From NCBI RefSeq assembly GCF_000716445.1, contig NZ_JNWK01000025.1:1-64000 (forward strand): a DNA stretch of 64,000 bases, in the 5' to 3' direction. Below the pieces are notes generated by a model that saw nothing but the letters and a program-made list of their open reading frames with translations, made no database searches and was not told the DNA's origin. Each line of letters starts with the position of its first letter. Positions within the stretch are counted from its first letter, which is position 1. Position numbers and translations under genes: made by a program. Source of the stretch: Streptomyces wedmorensis (lineage in GTDB: Bacteria; Actinomycetota; Actinomycetes; Streptomycetales; Streptomycetaceae). Shown here piece by piece: positions 51,645-60,107 of the stretch.

Positions 51645-52634
51645 TCAGACGGAGACGCCGTGCTGGCGCAGGTACGCCAGCGGGTCGACGTCGGAGCCGT
51701 AGTTCGGCGAGGTCCGGATCTCGAAGTGCAGGTGCGGGCCGGTGGAGTTGCCGGTCGAGCCGGAGAGGCCGATCTGCTGGCCGCCGGTGACGGTCTGGCC
51801 GGACGAGACGGAGAGGGAGGAGAGGTGGGCGTACTGCGAGTAGTTGCCGTCGGCGTGCTGGATGACGACCTCGTTGCCGTAGGCGCCGCTCCAGCCGGCG
51901 GAGACGACCGTGCCGGCGCCGACGGCGCGGACGGTGGTGCCGGAGGAGGCGATGAAGTCGACACCGGTGTGGTAGCCGGAGGACCACATGGAGCCGGAGG
52001 CGCGGTACGGGGTGGAGAAGCCGCCGCCGGCGACGGGCGTGACCCAGCCGGAGGCGGAGGACTGCGACGACTGCGAGGTCGAGGTCTCCGAGGTGGAGGT
52101 CTCCGAGGTGGCGGCGGCCGGGGCGGAGGCGCGGGCGTCACCGCGGGAGGCGCGCTGGGTGTCGCCGTTCTTCTCCGAGTCCTGCGAGCTCTTGCCGCTC
52201 TTGGGAGCGGCGGCCTTGGGGGCGGCGCTCTTCGGGGCGGCGGGCGCGGTGCTCTTGGCGCCGAGGGTGAGCTTCATGCCGGGGAGGATCAGCGAGGGGT
52301 CGTCGCCGACGACCTGGCGGTTGTCCGCGTACAGCTTCTGCCAGCCGCCCGCGAGGTGGTGGTCGGCGGCGATCTTCGACAGGTAGTCGCCCGGGACGAC
52401 GGAGTACGTCTTGGGCGCGGCCTTGGCGGCGGCGGGGGCCGCGGGGGCCTTCACCTGGGCGGCGGCGGTGACGGCCTGGCTCGGGACGGCGGCCGGGGCG
52501 GACTGCTCGGCGGCGTGGGCCCCGGTCGCGCCGAGGAGCGGGAGGGCGACGACGGCGCCACCGGTGCCGGCGACGACGAATCCACGCGTGATGGGGTTGG
52601 TCCTGGGACGGCGGTGCTTACCCTTCGCGGGCAT
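51645..52634 (-). CDS. Secreted LysM/M23 peptidoglycan endopeptidase
   Basis: The 329-residue exported enzyme starts at ATG 52634, behind GGAGAGGAA. The signal peptide ends near GAHAAEQ. A LysM domain (TYSVVPGDYLSKIAADHHLA, then LILPGMKLTL) binds the wall. A Ser/Thr/Ala linker leads to the LytM/M23 domain with zinc ligands in SGYHTGVDF and GPHLHFEIR. It cuts peptide cross-links in peptidoglycan. A c-di-AMP riboswitch lies in its leader, so expression should fall when c-di-AMP rises, as for Rpf-type hydrolases in Streptomyces. Confidence 0.95.
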   Translation of the reverse strand: MPAKGKHRRPRTNPITRGFVVAGTGGAVVALPLLGATGAHAAEQSAPAAVPSQAVTAAAQVKAPAAPAAAKAAPKTYSVVPGDYLSKIAADHHLAGGWQKLYADNRQVVGDDPSLILPGMKLTLGAKSTAPAAPKSAAPKAAAPKSGKSSQDSEKNGDTQRASRGDARASAPAAATSETSTSETSTSQSSQSSASGWVTPVAGGGFSTPYRASGSMWSSGYHTGVDFIASSGTTVRAVGAGTVVSAGWSGAYGNEVVIQHADGNYSQYAHLSSLSVSSGQTVTGGQQIGLSGSTGNSTGPHLHFEIRTSPNYGSDVDPLAYLRQHGVSV

Positions 52635-52650
52635 GGCGAATTCCTCTCCG

Positions 52651-52829
52651 GCGCCTGCGAGGTGAGCTGTCGGGTTCGGACTGGAGATGCCCGGCCGCGT
52701 TCTCACGCGGCTTCACCCCTAGCCGTCCTGCGTCGGCGGGACCGGCGTACTTCCCGGGTCCCCCGCTCCTGCCACACATGGGTGAGTGAATTCCGGACGG
52801 TGGCAGGATTCGGCGGTCCGACCGGATTG
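52651..52829 (-). ncRNA. ydaO/yuaA c-di-AMP riboswitch
   Basis: In the M23 leader, the minus strand carries the conserved blocks in order: AGCGGGGGACC, GGGGTGAAGCCGCG, a GC-rich variable hairpin (CGCGTGAGAACGCG), GGCCGGGCATCTC, CCGAACCCGACAGCTCACC and TCGCAGGCGC. These match the ydaO aptamer consensus. It ends about 17 nt before the start codon. Exact 5' limit is estimated from the predicted transcription start. Confidence 0.88.
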
Positions 52830-52835
52830 ACGGTG

Positions 52836-52864
52836 ACGCTAGACGAGGGGGTCGGCGCGAACAA
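52836..52864 (-). promoter_or_regulatory. Promoter of the riboswitch/M23 transcript
   Basis: On the minus strand, TTGTTC (52864-52859) and TAGCGT (52841-52836) are 17 bp apart. Transcription would begin near 52829, just ahead of the riboswitch. Confidence 0.6.
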
Positions 52865-53184
52865 GCCACTGTTTTTCGATCACTTTCCACCGGATGTCAT
52901 TCGGTTCGAATTCCGGTCACCCTGAGTGGATGACGGTCCTTCGATTTCCTTTTTGCGCACGGCAATTGCTCCGGGCCGTCGGCCACGATCCGTCACTTTT
53001 ATGACGCTGCTCACGCAGCAGGGGCCATCTCGCCTTCAAACAGGGCGCGTTATGCCCAACACCTCAAATCGGACACATCGCCCATTACCGTCCGAGGGGG
53101 TGCGCCTTCACCGTCCCGCCTGGATGATTGGCCCAGGAACCGATCTCGCGTCGGGCACCCGAACGACGACACCCAGGAGCATCC
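52865..53184. other. Intergenic region upstream of the tyrosine phosphatase gene
   Basis: About 320 bp with no gene; AT-richer than its surroundings near 52870-53010. It should contain the promoter of the plus-strand phosphatase gene, but no clear hexamer pair was found. Confidence 0.4.
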
Positions 53185-54006
53185 GTGACGCAGCAGCTTC
53201 CGCAGGTCCCGCCCACCGAAGCGAACGAGCCCGAGCTGGCCGGGGTCCGCAACTTCCGGGATGTGGGCGGTCTGCCGACGACGGACGGGCGCGCCGTGCG
53301 CGCCGGCCGCCTGTTCCGCAGTGGCCACCTCGCCCACGCGACCGAGAGCGACGCCGCCTTCCTCGCCACGCTGGGACTGCACACCGTCTTCGACTTCCGC
53401 AACGAGGCCGACCGGAAGGTGGAGGGCGCGGACGTCGAGCTGCCCGGCGTACGGAACGTGAACATTCCGCTCAACGACCCGGCGGACGGCAAGGAGTTCT
53501 GGAAGCTGGTGCGCGACGGCGAGACCGCTCAGCTGCGGGAGATCCTCGGCGAGGGCAAGGCTGCCGCCCGAATGTCCGAGTCGTACCGGAAAATGGTGAT
53601 ACAGCGGACACCGGAGCACAGTCGGATCCTGCACTCGATGGCGGAGGAGAGCGTCCCCGCCCTGATGCACTGCGCGGCCGGCAAGGACCGCGCCGGGCTC
53701 TCGATCGCGATCACCCTGCTCGCCGTCGGGGTCGAGCGGGAGGCGATCGAGGCCGACTACGTGAAGTCGAACGATCCGCACCGCCGCTACAAGGTGCGCC
53801 GCAGCTCCACCTCCCCCGACGCGATGTCGCCCGAGGTGATGGAGCTGCTGAGCCCGCTGTTCGACGCGCGGGTGGAGTACCTGCGGGCCGCGTTCGAGAC
53901 GATCGAGGCGACCTGGGGCACGGTGGACGCCTATCTCGCGGAGGGTCTGAAACTGGCCCCGGAGACCCGCGAGCGGCTCCGGGAGCGGCTGCTCGCGGAG
54001 GGGTGA
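53185..54006 (+). CDS. Tyrosine-protein phosphatase (PtpB/DSP-like)
   Basis: The 273-residue enzyme starts at GTG 53185 with CAGGAG upstream. N-terminal GVRNFRDVGGLPTTDGR and RAGRLFRSGHLA are typical of the MptpB-type family. The catalytic P-loop is HCAAGKDRAG with Cys163 and Arg169; the Lys-Asp inside the loop suggests dual activity on phosphotyrosine and phosphoinositide-like substrates, as known for this family. It is intracellular by sequence. Confidence 0.92.
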   Translation: MTQQLPQVPPTEANEPELAGVRNFRDVGGLPTTDGRAVRAGRLFRSGHLAHATESDAAFLATLGLHTVFDFRNEADRKVEGADVELPGVRNVNIPLNDPADGKEFWKLVRDGETAQLREILGEGKAAARMSESYRKMVIQRTPEHSRILHSMAEESVPALMHCAAGKDRAGLSIAITLLAVGVEREAIEADYVKSNDPHRRYKVRRSSTSPDAMSPEVMELLSPLFDARVEYLRAAFETIEATWGTVDAYLAEGLKLAPETRERLRERLLAEG

Positions 54007-54022
54007 GCCCCGGCCGCGAGTC

Positions 54023-54178
54023 CTACTGGTTCTGCCCGCCCAGCATGAAGAGCAGGTAGAGGAACCCGGCGAAGAGGTGGCCTGCGACCAGGTAGGCGAA
54101 GAGGCGGAGCACGAGGCCCTTGGGGAACTTGCCCTCTCCGCGCTCCTCGCCGGTGACCGGTACGGACTTCTCGGACAT
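54023..54178 (-). CDS. Small membrane protein (51 aa), DUF6126-like
   Basis: A 51-residue protein: a charged N terminus (EKSVPVTGEERGEGKFPKG) and one hydrophobic helix (FAYLVAGHLFAGFLYLLFML), ending GGQNQ. It lies 33 bp downstream of the XRE-cupin gene and forms an operon with it; the same pair flanks the hopanoid cluster in other streptomycetes. Function unknown. Confidence 0.75.
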   Translation of the reverse strand: MSEKSVPVTGEERGEGKFPKGLVLRLFAYLVAGHLFAGFLYLLFMLGGQNQ

Positions 54179-54211
54179 GTCGATCCTTTCCAGGGGAAAC
54201 GTCGTGCGGGA

Positions 54212-54841
54212 TCAGCGCAGGTGCGGGGTTCCGTCGCCGAGGCACAGATCGGCCGCGGGACTCTGCATCAGCGTGTGGACGAAGAGCAGCTCCGCGCCGC
54301 CCCGGGTGGCGGCGCCGATCCGGTGCGGGGTCAGCGAGTCGAAGTGCGCGCTGTCCCCGGGGTCGAGGACGTGGACGGCCTCGCCGAGCGCGAGCCGCAC
54401 CCGCCCCTCCAGGACGTGGATCCACTCCTCGCCGGGGTGGACCCGCACGATGTCGGCCCGGGTGGCGTACGGCACGTGGACGCGCAGGCACTGGAGGGCG
54501 CGTCCGGCGCCGCCCGCCTGGCGGTAGATCCAGCCGCCGGCCTCGACGGGATCGGAGCGGTCGGCCCGGACGACGGGGTCGCGCTCGGGAGGTGCCTCGC
54601 CCAGCAGCTCGGAGACCGTCGTACCGTAGATACGGGCGAGGGCGAGCAGCATCGGCAGCGAGGGCTGCCGGTTCCCCGTCTCCAGCCGTGAGAGGTGGGC
54701 CGGCGAGAGGCCCGCGCGCTGGGCGGCGGCCTCCAGGGTCAGCCCCCGGCGGCGGCGCAGGGCCCGCAGCTGCGGGGCGACGTCGGGCAGGACGCCGGCG
54801 GTGGCGGGGTCCGGGGAGGTCTCCCCGGGGACGTGGTCCAT
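54212..54841 (-). CDS. XRE-family regulator with cupin domain
   Basis: The 209-residue protein has an N-terminal XRE helix-turn-helix (LRALRRRRGLTLEAAAQRAG, then LSPAHLSRLETGNRQPSLPM) and a C-terminal cupin barrel (RVHPGEEWIHVLEGRVRLAL, DPGDSAHFDS). Such proteins sense small molecules via the cupin. A 12-bp inverted repeat 25 bp upstream of the start is a likely autoregulatory operator. Its position next to the hopanoid genes suggests, but does not prove, control of that cluster. Confidence 0.92.
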   Translation of the reverse strand: MDHVPGETSPDPATAGVLPDVAPQLRALRRRRGLTLEAAAQRAGLSPAHLSRLETGNRQPSLPMLLALARIYGTTVSELLGEAPPERDPVVRADRSDPVEAGGWIYRQAGGAGRALQCLRVHVPYATRADIVRVHPGEEWIHVLEGRVRLALGEAVHVLDPGDSAHFDSLTPHRIGAATRGGAELLFVHTLMQSPAADLCLGDGTPHLR

Positions 54842-54865
54842 GCGTCCATTCCGCCAGGAACGTGC

Positions 54866-54892
54866 CTCTGAGGCAAGTTTCTTGCCTCAGAG
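54866..54892. promoter_or_regulatory. Perfect inverted repeat upstream of the XRE-cupin gene
   Basis: CTCTGAGGCAAG and its exact complement flank a TTT spacer. The element lies between the hpnO-type gene stop (54918) and the XRE-cupin start (54841). It may be an operator, a terminator for the hopanoid operon, or both. Confidence 0.65.
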
Positions 54893-54917
54893 ACAAAAGC
54901 CGGGCGATCGGCGCGCG

Positions 54918-56303
54918 TCAGCGCTGGGCGACCGCCTGCTTGACCAGCGTCTTCCCGAAGTCCCACATCAGCCCGCCGCCGCCGTGTGCCTCGTCCATGA
55001 CCGCCGTGAAGGCGGTGACGAACCGGTCCACGTCGGCCTCGTCGATGACCAGCGGCGGGATCAGTTTGATCACCTCCAGATGGTCGCCGGAGACCTGGGT
55101 GAGGATCCGGTGCCGCTGGAGCAGCGGGACGACGACCATCTGGGCGAAGAGGCCCTTGCGGGCCGCCTGGAGCATCGTCCAGCGGCCGCGCAGCCCGAGG
55201 GAGGACGGCCGGCCGAACTCGATCCCGATCATCAGACCGCGCCCGCGGATCTCGTGCAGCAGCTCGTACCGTGGCACGAGCTCCTTCAGCCGGCCGGACA
55301 GCAGGTCGCCGGTCCTGCGGGCGTGGGCGACCGTGCCCTCGCTCTCCATGACCGACAGGACGGCGAGCCCGGCCGCCATGGCCTGCGCGTTCGACCCGAA
55401 GCTCGCCGAGTGGACCAGGACCCGGTCCATCGATGAGTACACCTTCTTGAAGATCCAGTCCTTGCCGAGGGTGGCGCCGACCGGCACGTAGCCGCCGGAG
55501 AGCGCCTTGGCGACGCAGACCAGGTCCGGCTCGACGCCCTCCTCGTGCTGGTAGGCGTAGAAGTCGCCGGTCCTGCCGAGGCCGGTCTGCACCTCGTCCG
55601 CGATGAGCAGGGCTCCGTGCCGGTGCAGCAGCTCCTGGGCGGACCTCAGGAAGCCCGGCGGCGCCTCGTGGACGCCCTTGCCCTGGATGGGCTCGACGAC
55701 GAAGGCGGCCACGTCGCCACGGCGCAGCTCCCGCTCCAGGGCGTCGAGGTCACCGAGGGCGATCGCGGTGTCCGGCAGGAGCGGGTCGAAGCCCTCCCGG
55801 AAGCCCCGCTCTCCGTTGACGGAGAGGGAGCCGGTGGTGAGCCCGTGGAAGGCGTGGGAGCAGTAGAGGACCCTGGGCCGCCCGGTGGCGTACCGGGCGA
55901 ACTTCAGGGCGGTCTCCACGGCCTCCGTGCCGCTGTTGCCGAAGAAGACCCGGTCGAGGTGCGGGCTGTGCGCGAGCAGCCGCTCGGCGAGCAGACCGGG
56001 GAGCGGCTGGCAGTCGAAGCGGGTGAGGTCGGCGAGCTGGGCGTCCAGGACGTCGTGGAGGGCCTTGCGGACGACGGGGTGGTGCCGCCCGAGGCCCATC
56101 ACGCCGAAGCCGGCGAGCATGTCGAGGTGGTCGACGCCGTCGGCGTCCCAGAAGTGGGCGCCCTCGGCCCGCTCGTACACCTTGTCGAAGCCGATGGTGT
56201 GCAGCATGCGCGGCAGCTGGTGGTTGAGGTACTTGGCGTGCAGCTCGTAGCGCTCGCCGCCGCGCTCGTCGAGCAGCGCCCGGAGGTCGAACTCCCCGCT
56301 CAT
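54918..56303 (-). CDS. hpnO: Class-III aminotransferase of the hopanoid cluster (HpnO-type)
   Basis: The 461-residue PLP enzyme has SGTEAVETALKFARYATGRP, the PLP-anchoring EVQTGLGRTGDFYAYQ and the Schiff-base lysine region VCVAKALSGGYVPVGATLGK. Its place directly after hpnH fits the HpnO role: converting the ribosyl-hopane-derived aldehyde to aminobacteriohopanetriol. The gene begins 10 bp after hpnH ends. It is the last gene of the operon in this window. The symbol rests on cluster context. Confidence 0.85.
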   Translation of the reverse strand: MSGEFDLRALLDERGGERYELHAKYLNHQLPRMLHTIGFDKVYERAEGAHFWDADGVDHLDMLAGFGVMGLGRHHPVVRKALHDVLDAQLADLTRFDCQPLPGLLAERLLAHSPHLDRVFFGNSGTEAVETALKFARYATGRPRVLYCSHAFHGLTTGSLSVNGERGFREGFDPLLPDTAIALGDLDALERELRRGDVAAFVVEPIQGKGVHEAPPGFLRSAQELLHRHGALLIADEVQTGLGRTGDFYAYQHEEGVEPDLVCVAKALSGGYVPVGATLGKDWIFKKVYSSMDRVLVHSASFGSNAQAMAAGLAVLSVMESEGTVAHARRTGDLLSGRLKELVPRYELLHEIRGRGLMIGIEFGRPSSLGLRGRWTMLQAARKGLFAQMVVVPLLQRHRILTQVSGDHLEVIKLIPPLVIDEADVDRFVTAFTAVMDEAHGGGGLMWDFGKTLVKQAVAQR

Positions 56304-56313
56304 GCCGGCCGCC

Positions 56314-57336
56314 TCACCCGTTGTTCCCGGAGACCGTCTCCCTGACCGCGCGCAGGGACTCCTTGAGGGAGCCCATGGTGGCGAGGACGGCGGTGGGTTC
56401 GTAGCCGCAGTGCGCCATGCAGTTGGCGCAGCGCGGGTCCTTGCCCCGGCCGTACTTGTCCCAGTCGGTCTCCTCGACGAGTTCGCGGTACGTGGGGACG
56501 TAGCCGTCGCTCATCAGATAGCAGGGGCGCTGCCAGCCGAAGAGGGAGTAGTTGGGAATGGCCCAGGCGGTGCAGGGGAAGTCGGCCTTTCCTTCCAGGA
56601 AGTCCAGGAAGAGCGGCGAGTGGTTGAGCCGCCAGCGGCGCCTGTTCCCTCCGGCGAAGGCCTTCTTGAAGAGTTCCCTGGTCTGCTCGACGCCGAGGAA
56701 GTGCTCCTGGTCGGGAGCCTTCTCGTAGGCATAGGCGGGCGAGATCATCATTTCGTCGACCTGGAGGTCGTCGTTGAGGAAATTGAGCACCTCGATGATG
56801 GTCTGCGGGGTGTCGGTGTTGAAGAAGGTCGAATTGGTGGTGACCCGGAAGCCGCGCCGCTTGGCCTCCTTGATCGCCGCCACCGCCTCGTCGAACACGC
56901 CTTCCTTGGCGACGGATTCGTCGTGCCGTTCGCGCAGGCCGTCGATGTGCACGGCGAAGGCGAAGTACGGGGAGGGGGTGAAGTTCTCCAGCTTCTTGCG
57001 CAGCAGCAGCGCGTTGGTGCAGAGGAAGACGTACTTGCGGCGATCCACCAGCTGGCGCACGATCTCGTGGATCTGGGGGTGCATCAGCGGCTCACCACCG
57101 GCGATGGACACCATCGGCGCACCGGACTCGAGGACCGCGCCGACCGCCTGGGCGACCGGCATGCGCTGTTTGAGGACACCCGCCGGGTGCTGGATCTTCC
57201 CGCAGCCCTCGCACTTGAGGTTGCAGGCGTAGAGCGGCTCCAGCTCGACGATCAGCGGGAACTTGTCCCGCTTGCGGAGCTTCTGTTCGAAGAGGTAGGT
57301 CCCGACCCGGATGGACTGACGGAGCGGCATGGCCAT
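56314..57336 (-). CDS. hpnH: Adenosyl-hopene transferase, radical SAM
   Basis: The 340-residue enzyme starts at ATG 57336, 8 bp after AGGAGGTG. Cluster cysteines are Cys38, Cys42 and Cys45 (LYACNLKCEGCGK). SIAGGEPLMHPQIHEIVRQL and the C-terminal DPRCANCMAHCGYEPTAVL are HpnH hallmarks. It adds 5'-deoxyadenosine to diploptene, giving adenosylhopane for the C35 side chain. It follows hpnG with 7 bp between. Confidence 0.95.
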   Translation of the reverse strand: MAMPLRQSIRVGTYLFEQKLRKRDKFPLIVELEPLYACNLKCEGCGKIQHPAGVLKQRMPVAQAVGAVLESGAPMVSIAGGEPLMHPQIHEIVRQLVDRRKYVFLCTNALLLRKKLENFTPSPYFAFAVHIDGLRERHDESVAKEGVFDEAVAAIKEAKRRGFRVTTNSTFFNTDTPQTIIEVLNFLNDDLQVDEMMISPAYAYEKAPDQEHFLGVEQTRELFKKAFAGGNRRRWRLNHSPLFLDFLEGKADFPCTAWAIPNYSLFGWQRPCYLMSDGYVPTYRELVEETDWDKYGRGKDPRCANCMAHCGYEPTAVLATMGSLKESLRAVRETVSGNNG

Positions 57337-57343
57337 AACTCGT

Positions 57344-58015
57344 TCACCTCCTGGGGAGCAGCAAAGAACGGTGCCATTCGAAGAACGCGGGAAGGACGGC
57401 ACGAAGGACGCGGAAGGCTGATATTCCCCCGCGTACCGTGCCGATCCGGACCAGTTCATGTTCCGGAGCGTCCACGACCACCCGGACGGCCGCAACCGGG
57501 CGGGCGTCCGGCCCGTCCCCGGACGCGTCCGCGGTCCGGGCGGTGCGGAGCGTGGCGGCGGACTCCATGTCGACGGCGATCGCACCGCCGGCCCGCAGCG
57601 CGGTCCGCTCGGGGCCGCGGACCACGTGGTCGGAGCCGGTCAGCGGCCCGGTGTGCACGGCCCGCCCGGGCACCGCCTTGGCGAGGGCCTTCACCAGGAG
57701 GTCGGTGCCGGTGCAGAGCGTGGTGCCGTCCGGCCCCCGGGTCTCGTCGGCGACGATCAGGTCGCCCGGGTGCATGCCGGGGGCCAGTCCCGCGCAGAAC
57801 CCCGAGGCGATGACGGCGGCGTCCCGCCACCGCTCCTCGCCGAGGGCCCGGGACACGGCCCGGCGGGCCCGGTCCGGTCCCATGCCGGTGCGCAGCACGG
57901 TCACCTGGCCGGGGGCGCCGCCGCGGTCCCCGCTGCGCAGGGCGAACTGCTCGATGCCGAGCGCGCAGGCGATCAGCAGCGGCGGCGCGCCGCCGGAGCC
58001 CGGTTCGCGGCCCAT
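57344..58015 (-). CDS. hpnG: Adenosylhopane nucleosidase/phosphorylase
   Basis: The 223-residue protein belongs to the purine-nucleoside-phosphorylase superfamily: RTGMGPDRARRAVSRAL, SGFCAGLAPGMHPGDLIVAD and AIAVDMESAATLRTART. HpnG removes adenine from adenosylhopane to give ribosylhopane. Its ATG shares one base with the stop codon of shc (TGATG). The N-terminal hydrophobic run (PPLLIACALGI) once led to lipoprotein annotation in this family and is part of the fold. Confidence 0.92.
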   Translation of the reverse strand: MGREPGSGGAPPLLIACALGIEQFALRSGDRGGAPGQVTVLRTGMGPDRARRAVSRALGEERWRDAAVIASGFCAGLAPGMHPGDLIVADETRGPDGTTLCTGTDLLVKALAKAVPGRAVHTGPLTGSDHVVRGPERTALRAGGAIAVDMESAATLRTARTADASGDGPDARPVAAVRVVVDAPEHELVRIGTVRGGISAFRVLRAVLPAFFEWHRSLLLPRR

Positions 58016-60000
58016 CAGCGCTCCTTCCGGGGCGCGGGCTCCCCGTGCACGTACCGCCCGAGCGCGGTGAGCGGGAACACCTGCCGGTACAGGTGGTAGT
58101 TGATGGAGAAGTCCCAGGGGAAGCCGGTGCCGGTGAAGTACGGCTCGTCCCAGGAGCCGTCCTCGCGCTGGGTCCCGGTCAGCCAGGCGACGCCGCGGCG
58201 GACGGGTTCGGAGTCGCGCTGCCCGGCGGCGAGGAGGGCGATGAGGGCCCAGGCGGTCTGGGAGGCGGTGGAGGGGCCGCGCCCGACCCATTCCTCCTCC
58301 TGGTACGAGCGGAGGTCCTCGCCCCAGCCGCCGTCGTCGTTCTGCACGGACCCGAGCCATGCGACGGCCCGCCGGATCGCCGGGTGGGCCGGGGGCAGCC
58401 CGGCGGCGGCGAGGGCGGGGAGCACCGAGCCCGTGCCGTACACGTGGTTGACGCCCCAGCGGCCGAACCAGGCGCCGTTGGGCTCCTGTGCGGCGAGCAG
58501 CCACTCGATTCCCCGACGGGTGCGGGGGTGGTCGACCCGGCCCTCGTGGGCGAGCATCTCCACCACGTGCGCGGTGACGTCGGCGGAGGGCGGGTCGATG
58601 ACCTCGCCGAAGTCGCAGAACGGCAGCTTGTTGGGGAAGGGGCTGGTGTTGTCGGCGTCGAAGGCGGCCCAGCCGCCGTCCCGCGACTGCATGCCGAGCG
58701 TCCAGCGCGCGCCCCGTGCGACGGCCGCCTCGACCCGCGCGGGGTCGGGGTGCTCCACCCGGCGCAGCGCGAGCACCACTTCGGCGGTGTCGTCGATGTC
58801 GGGGTAGTTGTCGTTGTGGAACTCGAACGCCCAGCCGCCCGGCGGCAGTCCGGGGCGGCGCACCGCCCAGTCCCCCGGTCTGGTGATCTCCTCGTCGAGC
58901 ATCCAGTCGACGGCCTTGACGAGCGCCGGGTGGTCGGGGCGGAGGCCCGCGTCGGCGAGCGCGATGGTGGCGAGGCAGGTGTCCCAGACGGGTGACTGGC
59001 AGGCCTCGATCATGCGGGAGCCGTCCTCGCGCCGGACGGCGAACCGGTCGAGCGACTCCAGGCCGGCCCGCATGACGGGGTGCCCGAGGTCGTAACCGAG
59101 GAGGTGGAGGGCGATGATCGAGTAGACGGCCGGGGGCTGGATGCCGCCCCAGCAGCCGTCGTTCTCCTGACGTTCGACGATCCAGCGCGCGGCGACCTTC
59201 ATGGCCGTCCCGCGCAGCGCGCGCGGCGCCATCCGGTGGTAGACGTGCAGCGCCTTGTCGAGCCGCTGGAACAGCCCGTCCCAGCCCGTCGCGGGGGCGA
59301 GGGGCCGCGGCGGGTTCGGCCGGGCCGGGTCGGTGTGCAGTTCGTCGAGCGGGAAGGGCGCGGGGCGGACCGGGCGCTTCGCGGAGACGACGGTGAGCGG
59401 CACGATCGTCTGCCGGGCCCAGCAGCCGAAGTCGTAGATGTTGAGCGGGAACCACTTCGGCAGGAAGAGCAGCTCCGGGGGCAGTTCGGGCAGGTCCTCC
59501 CAGCGCCACCAGCCGAAGAGGGCGAGCCAGATCCGGGTGAAAACCCGTGCGGCGGCGATCCCGCCCCTGGCGCGGACCCAGGCGGCGGCCCGGGCCATGT
59601 GCGGGGCCTCGGGCGGGTCTCCGGCGAGGCGGAGCGCCACGTAGGCCTCGACGGTGGCGGAGAGCTCACCCGGCCCGCCGTAGAAGGTCGCCCAGGCGCC
59701 GTCCTCGCCCTGTTCCCGGCGGATGTGGAGGGCCGACGCCCGGGTGGTGTCGGCGTCCAGGATGCCCAGGAACTGGCGGAGGAGGAGGTCCTCGGCGTCC
59801 ATGGTGACGTTGGTCTCCAGGTCGCCCTTCCACCAGCCCGCCGGATCCTGGCGGGCGAGCAGGTGCTCGACGGCCCGTTCCGCGGCCCGCGCGGCGGTCT
59901 CGTCGAGGCCCGGCGCCGAGGCGTCGGTGTCGTGCGTCGTGCTGGCCGCGGCCGCCCGGGGGCCTACGGCCCCGGCGCTTCCGTCGGTCGTCGCTGTCAT
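58015..60000 (-). CDS. shc: Squalene-hopene cyclase
   Basis: The 661-residue cyclase has the catalytic DxDD box with Asp401-Ile-Asp403-Asp404 (NYPDIDDTAEV). Several QW repeats are visible (QNDDGGWGEDL, QEPNGAWFGRW, QREDGSWDEPY, QSRDGGWAAFD), and GCWGGIQPPAVYSIIAL is the substrate-cavity region. It folds squalene to hopene/hopanol at the membrane face. Start is ATG 60000 behind GGGGAAG. The first 30 residues are a variable Ala/Thr-rich leader. Confidence 0.97.
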   Translation of the reverse strand: MTATTDGSAGAVGPRAAAASTTHDTDASAPGLDETAARAAERAVEHLLARQDPAGWWKGDLETNVTMDAEDLLLRQFLGILDADTTRASALHIRREQGEDGAWATFYGGPGELSATVEAYVALRLAGDPPEAPHMARAAAWVRARGGIAAARVFTRIWLALFGWWRWEDLPELPPELLFLPKWFPLNIYDFGCWARQTIVPLTVVSAKRPVRPAPFPLDELHTDPARPNPPRPLAPATGWDGLFQRLDKALHVYHRMAPRALRGTAMKVAARWIVERQENDGCWGGIQPPAVYSIIALHLLGYDLGHPVMRAGLESLDRFAVRREDGSRMIEACQSPVWDTCLATIALADAGLRPDHPALVKAVDWMLDEEITRPGDWAVRRPGLPPGGWAFEFHNDNYPDIDDTAEVVLALRRVEHPDPARVEAAVARGARWTLGMQSRDGGWAAFDADNTSPFPNKLPFCDFGEVIDPPSADVTAHVVEMLAHEGRVDHPRTRRGIEWLLAAQEPNGAWFGRWGVNHVYGTGSVLPALAAAGLPPAHPAIRRAVAWLGSVQNDDGGWGEDLRSYQEEEWVGRGPSTASQTAWALIALLAAGQRDSEPVRRGVAWLTGTQREDGSWDEPYFTGTGFPWDFSINYHLYRQVFPLTALGRYVHGEPAPRKER

Positions 60001-60107
60001 GGCTTCCCCTTTGCGCAGTCGGATTCTTCTGCTTCTACGGGTCTGCCGTCGGCCGGCGCCGGATGGCACCGGCCGGCGACCGCGAACTCATATCAGGGTG
60101 ATGGTGA

